Assembly (NCBI GenBank): GCA_016169945.1
Contig: JADLSH010000379.1
Span: forward strand, 2,136,001-2,200,000
DNA: 64,000 bases
Reading direction: 5' to 3'
Source of the DNA: Trachythela sp. YZ-2020
Taxonomy: Eukaryota > Cnidaria > Anthozoa > Malacalcyonacea > Clavulariidae
A program made the translations under genes and the position numbers. Numbering within the stretch: the stretch's first letter is position 1; every line of letters starts with the position of its first letter. The notes beneath the pieces are model-generated. The model was not told where the DNA came from and searched no databases. It worked only from the letters and a program-made list of their open reading frames with translations. This document shows positions 24,618-34,400 of the stretch, one piece after another.

Positions 24618-27600
24618 ATGTATCCGATGCCATTTTCTGTCGGCGATATAGTTCGCTTTTGTGAATTTTTGGAAAAAGATGGTCAGATCGATCGATTGAG
24701 TAGATTCCTTTGGTCTCTACCGTATTCGGTACAAGAAATTTCAACTTCTGAATCGATCGCAGTTTTTCGCGCAATTGCCGCGTTTCATACTGGCGATTTC
24801 CACGAATTGTACGGTATCTTGGAAGGGCGGCAGTTCTCAGAAGAATTCCACGAGAAATTGCAGCGTCTTTGGTTCAAGGCGCGTTACATGGAAGCTGAGA
24901 GATGCCGGGAGAGATCTTTGGACGCCGTCGCTAAGTACAGAATACGACGAAAATTTCCAAGTCCTAGAACAATTTCTAGTGGACGAGAGAAGAGTTATTG
25001 TTTCCAAGAGGATACAAGGAAGCTTTTGAATAAGGTATATGGCTAGCCAAAGTTAGTGAACAGTTAGTTAGGTAGTCCATTGGGCTTAGTCAGGTTTAAG
25101 CCCCGGTCATGCAACGAGAATGAGAGTTGCGACAGAAATAATTTAGCGCGCGAAACGGAGCTCTGAGAATAATTCTAAAATTTTGGTAAACTGAAAGTGT
25201 TTAGATTTCCTTCTTTATTACTTTAAGATTTTCTTGTTATAGATGCAGTCATAACGTGTTATTTTGCTACGCTAATTCTTATAGCAAGTGCAAAACACTA
25301 GTCTGACTATATATAGTTGTTTAAAATTCTAATGCAACTCTCGTGACTGGTCAAACGAGCAAAACTCTCATCAACTCTCATCAAAATTTGAACCAGCTCA
25401 AAGTTGATGAAAGTTGATGCCGGAAAGTTGATGAGAGTCGATGAGAGTTGCTGGTCAAACGCAGCGAGAGTTGCAACTCTCATAGACTCTCATCAACTCT
25501 CATCCTCGTTTGACCTTAACTCTCGTTGACTCTGATGTATTCTCATCAACTCTCATCAACTTTGAGTCTCATCCTCGCTATATCAGGGCTTTATCACATG
25601 AGAGTCAATGGCACCTTTCTGATGGGATACTTGAATGTCAAACTAAGTGATGGGATAGTATCCAGATTGAGACCATAACATGTTTAAGTCAGTGATAAAA
25701 GGCAACGCCCACAGCACTTTCCCTTCATCACTCGGTTAAACATCATGTCAGAATCATGTGTAAGGCTAAAATTGCATGTTCGTTATTTATGATGCACATC
25801 TGTATGCTTCGTCTCCAGTGCTTGCTTCCAGTAATCATCTGATGGAATAGCTGCTTCTGTTGGGAGTACATTTTCCTTGCATGGGCAAGAGAAATGTTAA
25901 TTCCTGCTTAATTCAGCAGTTAGAGGCAATGCGCTTATTTGCTCTAATGCTCTTTGCTCTTCTTCAATGACATCCTTTTCTAATTTACCAAGGCGTACGA
26001 GCAGAAACCGTATCCTACACTTGAAGACAAGCGAAACTTAACAGAGAAGACTAACTTGACAATCACACAAGTTAGTAACTGGTTCAAAAATAAGCGACAA
26101 CGGATAAGGATGACTAAACAACGAAAAAGGTATATGTCTGCATGATTGATCAACCGTGATTTAACCCCTGTCACAATTCAGCTTACAGCTGCCATTCAGA
26201 ATTTTAATAGATAGATAGATATTTTATTAAATGCTACTTGGCAGCCAATTGGCTGAATTACGTAGGATTTTACAATGCCAAATTTCTAAACAGTATAAAT
26301 TATACAGTACTATGACCTATGTATATATATTTACAAACGAAAGCAGAGAATTAACTGGAATCAAATAACATTGATGGAACGAAAGAGTTTTTGAAACGGT
26401 TGGTATGAGTAATAGGAAGTTCGTATATACGCGGGTGTCTGAGCGAGTATGTAGATTTGTTCTTTGGGGGTAGTAGATTGTAAAGTTTATGGTTGTTATC
26501 TGAAGTTATTTGATTAAAAGGTTTTTACACATAGCTTGTCTTCGTTCGCGTAAGGTAGTGAGACCAGATTCCTGCAGACATTCATTGTAAGGTTTTCCCC
26601 TGAAGATGATAGCAAGAGACCGTTTTTTAACTCAAATTTATAAGCTATTGGTAGATTTCAGTTCAGTGATTTATATGGCGCAACACATGGTGGTCAAGTT
26701 CAAACGTTAAAACCAAACACAACTTTTGAGTGACCATTCTGTGCGAAGTACCAAGTGTGACAGTGCCGAGCACAAGTCTAAAAGGAACTGAGACCGTAAT
26801 CGAGTGACTGAATAAACTATATCGGTATTGACCTTGTGTTTCGGACAGCAAATGCATGTAATGGAAACATTTAGCAATCATCTGCTCGCTACAATAAGTA
26901 TCAATACACAGGGGGGTGTGAGTATCACATTTGCCGACAACAGGGCGTGGTCAATGGGCGTTGTTACACCAAGTTGACATCTCAATTATACACGTAATTT
27001 TTGAAGTCGACATATCTTACTGCATTGACGAGTATTTGATGGACAACGCCTTTATAATGATAGTCTTGAAGTCATGAAGACATGAAAATCGATTTACCCT
27101 TCCGCAGTCTGTGGATTTAAAAAATATGGGTGACAGGCGGTCGTAATAAGTATTTTTTACCGCATCAAGCATCATCTGACGACATTTTTTACAACAATTA
27201 TAAACAACCCTTTTAACTAATCGATTGTTTATTTGTCCATATTTATTTTTCGTTTGCCGACAAATCTTTCATTTGCTGACAAATAGTTTCCAAGGGGGGT
27301 GTCACACCCCCACACCCCACCCTCCACACCCCACCTTAGCGACGGCCCTGTCAATACATTTGAAGTTGACCACTATGTGTAGCACCATATAAAACTCATG
27401 CACCTATATATTCTCAGAAATATACACGAGACATTTCATGTATTTTTAAATTTTGTAGTGACCTAAAAGAACCGTGGTCCATGATTTTCAATACAGCATA
27501 CAACTCGTATTTTATGTGTGAAAGAAATGATGGAAATTATGGAAGCTGTTCTGAGCAATTTTCACCAAGTTTCAACATGGTCGTTCCGCATCAAGATTCA

Positions 27601-27696
27601 GCTAGCTCATCCGCAGAAATTACAGGGCAATGTCAATGCTGTGTATGTCAACCAGACTCCAACTTTGCTTCGGACACTTTGATTGACCGTCCATGA
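24618..27696 (+). CDS. divergent Six1/2-like homeobox transcription factor
   Basis: Exons 24618-25034, 25993-26129 and 27459-27696 give 263 aa with consistent phases. Exon 1 encodes a SIX domain ([49 protein letters not shown]) and the homeodomain start; exon 2 encodes [20 protein letters not shown] and [15 protein letters not shown]; exon 3 is a Cys/Ser-containing tail ending [15 protein letters not shown] without the Asp seen in Six3/6 and Six4/5, and SYCF, point to Six1/2. The usual WDGE is replaced by SSGRE, and RRQRDR by KRQRIR; homeodomain W48, N51 and R53 are kept, so DNA binding is likely. If the exon 2 donor (AAAAAG|GTATAT) is skipped, a 189-aa form ends at 26145. An extra phase-0 intron splits the homeodomain, unlike its two neighbours. 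It may be a fast-evolving Six1/2 or an extra paralogue. Confidence 0.82.
25095..25590. repeat. TCATCAACTC-type repeat element
   Basis: The Six1/2-like first intron holds many direct and inverted copies of CTCATCAACTC and GAGTTGATGAGA, mixed with GGTCAAACGAG/CTCGTTTGACC. The inverted halves suggest a foldback element that expanded by short tandem duplication. A relative is at 2280-2440. Confidence 0.65.
26206..26640 (-). repeat. possible 3' end of a retroelement
   Basis: A TAGATAGATAGATATTTTATT stretch, then moderately GC sequence, looks like a tailed retroelement end in reverse orientation. No protein-coding part is recognised; weak call. Confidence 0.25.
26909..27350. repeat. hAT-like MITE with 8-bp TSD TCAATACA
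   Basis: The ends CAGGGGGGTG and GACGGCCCTG are short imperfect TIRs, flanked by perfect direct repeats TCAATACA (26901-26908, 27351-27358). The interior has TTTGCCGACAA and TTTGCTGACAA copies and C-rich sequence near the right end. It lies in the second intron of the Six1/2-like gene. Confidence 0.88.
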
Positions 27697-27887
27697 TAGG
27701 ATTTTGCGTGCAAGAAGATCGTTAACAGTAGCCTGAAAGTAATCTTAACAGTCGCTTTCTACTAGAAGATTTGAAATATTTTCTATAATCGATATCATGG
27801 GTTATAGCTAGGTTATAGCTGAAGTATTTTGGCTATTTGTTCTAAAATTAATAGATTTAATCTGACAATGAATTTCCGAAAGGGTTA

Positions 27888-28004
27888 AGGTACGTTCACA
27901 CACAGCGATTTGTCGGGCCGATTTTAGATGCACGTTAATGATATTTGAAAAATACGTGGCAAACGTCATCTGGTGACATCATCAACTGAAAATAGAACGT
28001 ACCT
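27888..28004. repeat. Harbinger-like MITE, internally deleted copy
   Basis: It starts AGGTACGTTCACACACAGCG and ends AACGTACCT, flanked by TTA on both sides (27885-27887, 28005-28007). A three-base TTA duplication fits PIF/Harbinger. It is shorter than the copy at 34427-34598, to which it is closely similar. Confidence 0.75.
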
Positions 28005-28601
28005 TTAAATAGATACTTTTGGGTTACTAGTATATAATCATCTGCAATCCTGACAAAAATTATGTGGACTTGTGTGCAAACTCGACAATTAACACTAATA
28101 ATACATATATGGGCATTTTTATCCACCACCCCCGTAAAATGTTAGATTTTAGAATGCATTAGCGGAATGATACATTATGATGACAGTCTCCTCCGCAGAG
28201 GCTGTGAGCTTTAAAATATTTAGTTAGTCGTTTGCCCGCTCCCCAACCCTTCCCAAAACTTTGTGTAAGACTAATGAAAATGCTCGAGAGCGCACTTAAA
28301 ACGACTAATTAAATATGTTCTTACGAGGAAATGAGTTGGGTTAAGCAGGTCTACACTAAACGTCGCCAGTATTGTAGCATGAGAGAGAGCCACACACTCC
28401 ATACACTCCTCCCTCTATTTATTAAGGCTATCTTTCGCCCTGCAATGCTACGAAAGGAAGCTACATTGTATTTTAACTATGTTTAGCTCATATACAGTGC
28501 TTCCACTTTCCAAAATGAATTTTCCCCCCCTAAATTTGCAAAACGTATTGAAATTTCCTTCAAAAAGTTTGGTGAAATCATGGATTATAAAAACACCATT
28601 G

Positions 28602-29038
28602 TGCGATGCGTCGCACAAATTAACATACCATGATTTACAGTGATTGTAGTGTGGTTGTCATGTGTGGTTCTGCGATGCATCGCACAAATTAACATACCAT
28701 GATTTACAGTGATTGCAGTGCGGTTGTCATGTGCGCTTGTGCGATGCATCGCACAAATTAGCATACCATGACTTACAGTGATTGTAGTGTGGCTCCCATG
28801 TGCGGTTGTGCGATGCATCGCACAAATTAGCATACCATGACTTAAAGTGATTGTAGTGTGGTTGTCATATTCGATTGTGCGATGCATCGCACAAATTAAC
28901 ATACCGTGACTTACAGTGATTGTAGTGTGGTTGTCACGTGCGGTTGTGTGATGCATCGCACAAATTAGCATACCATGACTTATAGCGATTGTAGTGTGGT
29001 TGTCATTTGCGGTTGTGCGATGCATCGCACAAATGAAC
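28602..29038. repeat. 69-bp satellite, six full units
   Basis: TGCGATGCATCGCA or a one-base variant starts at 28602, 28671, 28740, 28809, 28878, 28947 and 29016, exactly 69 bp apart. This 14-bp palindrome is followed by AAATTARCATACCATGA and AGTGATTGTAGTGTGGTTGT. Because 69 is divisible by three, the minus strand reads as a 165-codon ORF with a 23-residue repeat (LICAMHRTTAHDNHTTIT); this is probably incidental. Confidence 0.92.
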
Positions 29039-29079
29039 ATAGCCTCACGTTGATTGGCTGAGCGAATTGAAACCACAAA

Positions 29080-29129
29080 CAATCTCGTACCCAGAGCCTG
29101 TGGTCATTTTGGCTCTGGGTACGAGATTG
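29080..29129. repeat. perfect 19-bp hairpin
   Basis: CAATCTCGTACCCAGAGCC (29080-29098) and its exact reverse complement (29111-29129) flank a 12-base loop. The preceding TTGATTGGCTGAGCGAATTG recalls the ACCAATCAGATTGCAG of the MITE at 104-310, so both may belong to one family, with the satellite inside the element. Confidence 0.8.
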
Positions 29130-30099
29130 TGTTTTTATCTGTAGCTGTTCGTCCTTAGTTCCTGACGACGGTACATTTGCGCATTTGATCATATACTATA
29201 TATAGCATGTTAATTTGCGCAATATAAATATTAAATATTATTATTATTATTACGCACTCTGGTACTACACAATGACACGAGCAGTGGACACGAGTTCGTT
29301 CAACTGAGCCTGCTAAGTACTAATCTGAAAATCTGCGGCTTCAACGTACAAAATGTTCATGTAGCATTCTAACAAGCTCACATTAAATTAACTGTACACG
29401 TGTGATCGTCACAGCGTGCGTGAGGAAAATATAATTAGGATATAATGGAACAGATTGCGTGACTGTGTTATATATTATACACTTTTATGGCGAGAGTTGT
29501 GCTTATTTGTCAATATTTCGAATATTCTACATTTTCCTTCGAATATTCTACATTTTCCTGGAATTTCCTTCAAATTTCTTTCAAAATTTCATTTCCTTAA
29601 ATTGTCAATCATTTTGTCAAAATTTCCTTTCAAAAGGAAATTTCCTTCAAAGTGGAACCACTGCTCATATATGTTTAGGTGGATTGTCAATTTGGTCTGC
29701 CTAAGCGTGAGGGTCCCCAGATCTACCAAAATCCTATTATAAGCTTAGTAGATAAATACTCTATAATGTTTTAATTGATAAGCTGTGAAATATTCTAACG
29801 CGTGCTAGGGTATATTGTGTATATATATGGTAATAAAACGAACATCCACGCGCAGTAAAATTTAATTTCTATAATCTAAACAGGAAATTGGTAAATATAT
29901 AAGCTTGTTATATTCGCGTGCCTTATTGTCTCATTAGATTACAATTGGATTTGAACCTTAAGGACACCGAAATCCTCAGACAAAAACAACAAGATATTTT
30001 TATTCATTGGAAAGAATAGATATTTATATATTCTAGAGCCTAGGGGATGACAATAAGGATTTAAGCCCGGGGTGGCAAATCTCCGGGAACAAAATACCC

Positions 30100-30350
30100 A
30101 TGAGATTTGGACTCAGACATGTTGGTTGTTCAGTGGTCATTGCATGTGCATTTCACCTCTGAAAAACCGGGGTTCGATTCATGCAATTTACAGTTTTCTG
30201 ATTAAAATGAGAAGCGTGCTTCTATCAAGCACCACAGCCGCGCAGGGTTTCTCTGGGTACCACTCGGTTGGCCCTTACAGAATCTCTGCATGGCCTCTGG
30301 GAAGAACAGTTTAGAACTGATAGAGCTATCCAGTATAAATAAACTTAGTT
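30100..30350 (+). repeat. tRNA-derived SINE-like element
   Basis: A box-B-like GGGGTTCGATTC (about 30169-30180) follows an A-box-like segment TTCAGTGGTCATTGCATG. The body includes CTGATTAAAATGAGAAGCGTGCTTC and TTTCTCTGGGTACC in order, and the 3' end has AGCTATCCAGTATAAATAAACTTAGT. Pieces recur at 3711-3790, 40040-40200, 53365-53475 and 63545-63660. Confidence 0.6.
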
Positions 30351-30509
30351 TAGCTTAGGTCCGTAATGTTTAAGATCACGTATTTAGAGATTATGTGGGG
30401 GTGTTATATTCAGTTTCAGTTCATCCACTCGATTAGCTGTCTGGGATTTTGTGTAAGTGACACCCACAGCCTAGCACTGGCTAATGTAAACTAACTTAGG
30501 TCTTCAGTA

Positions 30510-30690
30510 GCTATATCAGTTCAGACAGTTCTAAACTGTTCGTCCCAGAGGTTAGTAAGGGTCATCCCTTGTTGGTCCAGTGTTACTACAGGATGAAACT
30601 GGAGTACCTGCATGGAGAAAAGCTCCGGTGTTTTGTAGAGTCAAACTGGAAGCACTCTTCTCACATAGGTGCATTCCATGTAAACTCTAC
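30510..30690 (+). repeat. second SINE-family fragment
   Basis: CAGTTCTAAACTGTTCGTCC, AGGGTCATCCCTTGTTGGTC and AGAGTCAAACTGGAAGCACT are shared in order with 20306-20370, with 19190-19300 and, inverted or in part, with other family copies. Confidence 0.55.
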
Positions 30691-31069
30691 GCCGGAGATA
30701 CGCCGACATTTACGATCCTTACGCCACTACATCGGAGATTTTCAATTTTGGGTACTAAAATCCATGTGAAAATAGCTAATCTTATATACTGTTAACATCA
30801 TATTCTTGAAGTTATACTGTGAATATGCATGTGACAATGAACTCAGGCACAAATTTAGTTACACTTATCACTCTTTGAGTGATCTCGCGCCAACACGCCA
30901 ACAATTTTGTAACCTCACGCCGGAGATCTTCGGCGTGGAGTGCATGGAATGCAGTGACTCAGTGGTAAAATTGAGTGTATATCTTGCAAGAATATAACCC
31001 TGGTAGCAGAGGTGAAAGACACATGCACTAACCACTGATACTCTGTCACCAACACGAAAACACTCGTAC

Positions 31070-31127
31070 TAGACTTGCTCCAAGTCTGTCTCTTAAAAGG
31101 GCTTGAGACAGACTTGGAGCAAGTCTA
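31070..31127. repeat. perfect 23-bp foldback
   Basis: 31070-31092 and 31105-31127 are exact reverse complements (starting TAGACTTGCTCCAAG) with a 12-base loop. Confidence 0.85.
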
Positions 31128-31494
31128 CACTCATACTTGAGCTCTGTACTGCTTTGAAAAAAGAAACAATTTAGTTCAGATTCAATAATTTAATTCTTAA
31201 TTTATAATAAAACACAATAATATTTGTAGCAGCTAGGCTTATGAATTACCAGATTCTAGAATTAACTAGTACAATGCATATAAGCCATGCAATATGCGAT
31301 AATTCAATCTCGCAAACTACAAACTAATAAACAATATATTACACAAATTATTTAAAAACTAATCTAGTTCATGTCTAAGACATCCAACTTCATTTTTCTT
31401 CATAATATATATTCATGAATAATTACATACCTAATTTCTAGCATATATTTTATATCTTTATACATTTTTCTTTTTCCATCGACTTAGCCAATGT

Positions 31495-34400
31495 TCATAA
31501 ATCTTCTGCCGATTTTCCATTTTCGTCATCACTCCAGTTACTTTTATCGCGGTCAGATTCACTAGACGTACTGCTATGTGAGCCGTGAGGTGACTGTTTC
31601 TGTTGGGACCTGGGAAGTAGTAGAAAACATGAGAATGATGTCAAACAAGATCGAGAGTTCTAATGACTTGTGCAGTCACGCGAGAATATTACGTCATGCT
31701 ATATAACCGGCAATTTTGGGGGACAAATCGTGGATTTCACGAAGTGCCGTTTTCGTTTATATCTTGCGAAATACCGAGAGTTATAAGATACTCTATACCT
31801 CTCTAGAATCCTTGAGCAACGATGAGTATTTTGGTGTATAGTTTGTTGCTTTAGCATGTCTAGAACTCGAGTTATTCAGGAAAGTTGGCGTACGTATTGA
31901 TGTAAAAATTTGTCAGCCATGTTGAATTTGATTTTAGATTATCCAATGAAAATGGTGGAATTTGCCACCCAAAAAACCGGAAGCCACACATTCTAGTAGG
32001 TCGCTACTTTAAATAAGAACTGGGGTTCAGACTGTTCCACAATAAGTCGCGACCTATTAGAATTTGACCATTTGTACGAGTGCGTTCGCGTCTTATGTAA
32101 GTCGCGACTTATTTTCTCTCGTATAAATGGCCCTAATGTGTCCATCTCAATGAATGACTGGATGGCATGGAGAACACTAGAACAGTTGGATTTCCAAATG
32201 GAATTGATTCGGAAAGTGTTATGCAAAGGCCATTTTTTCCTGATACTCAGAACGCGTCAACGGACTTATTGTTTTACAAAATGTTTGTATCATTTATTAC
32301 CAGAAACCTCAAATGAATATCTGTCAACGCGAGTATAAATGCCAAATTTTCCCGCAGATTTTCCCGCCCGCTTGTCTGTGGTTTTAGGAGACGTGCGAAG
32401 TACTTTAATATCTACAAAAGTAGCAAGCTGTTCTCTGTCTAATTTTTCGAGACTTGCGCTAGTGTTAGTCAATTCTTGGAACAAAGAACATGTGAATTGA
32501 AATCTTGTTTAATTATTTGCACCTGGTGGAGATCAACGCTTACGGATAGAAAGCTTTGGGAAATAAATAAACATGGTGTTCTCGACAAATTCTATTTATC
32601 CCCGGTGCGTTTTCCCGCATGCAAACCCCAAAAACGTCTAATTAGTAAATTTCGCGCTAAAATAGAATGCGTTACAGCTTGAGTATAACAGTTAGGTAAT
32701 TGATAGCAAACAAAAGATTCTAAAAGCCCGATAAATGTTCCTGCTGACAGGCAAAGGCATAAACAGGGTTTGCTATTCCCGAAAAACAAAATTCCAAACA
32801 ATGATAAAAATGCATACATGTGTTTAATGCCAACTACTAGCTACAACGCAGATGTAAAATTTCAGTTTGTGCGTTCTTTGGATGGTTCTATTTGATGCCA
32901 ATAAAGACATAGTTGTTATTCATAGAATAATCGTTTTGTGTATGTGCATGTGCAGTCTTGATTGTATCAGATGTGCAGGGGCGGCTCCAGGATTATCAGA
33001 AAGAGGGGGTCCACTGCAAATTGAGCATGTTGGTACTTTGCAGGAGCACCCTCTTCATCCTATCCTTAAAAAATACGCCTATGGTCTCGCTTATACTCAG
33101 ATTCAATTACCTTTACACTTAATTAAGTATTTTACCAATCCAACCTTACTCTTTCCAACCAAGACGTTTTTCGTGGTAAAAGGAATGGCCTTCGACTGGA
33201 AAGATTTCTCACTGCGAACGCTTGCATCTCATTTAAAAAACTCCCGGAATTGAAAATTCCATAGCTCAAGAGTTAGCATAAATTACTATTGGACAAGAGA
33301 GGGGGAAATATTAGGCGCGGATTACACAATACTTCCATGTAGGCCAAAATTATCCACTTGTTCATATAAGGTACATATATACTTGATACTTGTGTAACTT
33401 CTCCACTTGTGTTAATACTAATGCTTGTAATAAAATATATGATATGCGACCATCTCTAAACATGTGAACTCATTGAAATGGAAAACGAGCTTAGTTTGTG
33501 ATTGCTGCACGATTGCAAAATACTTCCATCTAGGTCAAATCGTCTACTAGTCCATATTAGGTGCATATATACTTGACACTTGTGTATGTATACTTGTGCC
33601 TCGACTTGTGAAACCTCTCCACTTGTGCATGTTAGCATGTAGGCTAATACTAATGTTTGTATTCGAATATTTGATATGCGACACCCTCCTCACACTTGGT
33701 TACAAACATGTGAACTGGAAAACGAGATGGGCATTTTGCATAACAATAGTGCCATTCCAGTCATGATATAGCGATCATAATGCATGTTCCATTGTCTTTT
33801 CATTGTTAAGAAAATCCCACTGTTCTCTTTTGATAGTTTTAACAGTTTTTAAAATTTTTAATGTATCGGATTTTGAAGGGCCTATTCAGTGGCTAAAGTC
33901 TGGAAACACAGATTCTCTATACTCCGTCTTTAAATATTGCAGAAAGGGAAAATACTATTGCACAATACTGAAAATGTAGGTAAACTTCTCCACTTGTGCA
34001 TATATAGGGTAATGTTTGTAGTAAAATATTTGATATGCGACAACTCTGCACACTTGGTTACAAACATGTGAACAGACATACACACTTTAATAATTGTAGA
34101 TATATTAACATATATATGAGAAGCCATGTCTGAGATGTACTATTATGTACACATCCTGTTGCTAAGTTATAATAACTCGAACGCGTGGTGCCAGTGTAGG
34201 CAACGAAGATACGGCGGTGGAGTATGAAGGATCATACTTTAGTATGTGATTCTTTTTTTCCGTGACAAGTAGCATTGTACATGTACAAGTTAATCATACC
34301 ATTAGCTTTCAAGGAAAAACTGGTTCTTTGTTTGGGCGTGGTTGGAACTTTGTAGTCAATCACACAAAAACGTCTCTAAAGGTTGTTTTAGATAATAAGA

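Larger units (their letters stand above)
27697..31494. other. region between convergent Six1/2-like and Six3/6
   Basis: About 3.8 kb between two 3' ends. Contents are repeats: a Harbinger-like MITE (27888), a 69-bp satellite (28602), a hairpin (29080), SINE-like copies (30100, 30535) and a perfect foldback (31070). No gene seen. Confidence 0.6.

Noticed and set aside
28602..29038. Regular palindromic repeats with constant spacing, which look superficially like a CRISPR array.
   Set aside because: The spacers are near-identical to one another, so this is a tandem satellite, and the context is an animal genome.
28585..29082. 165-codon minus-strand ORF with a 23-residue repeat.
   Set aside because: It is the by-product of a 69-bp satellite whose unit is divisible by three; no start context or flanking exons.
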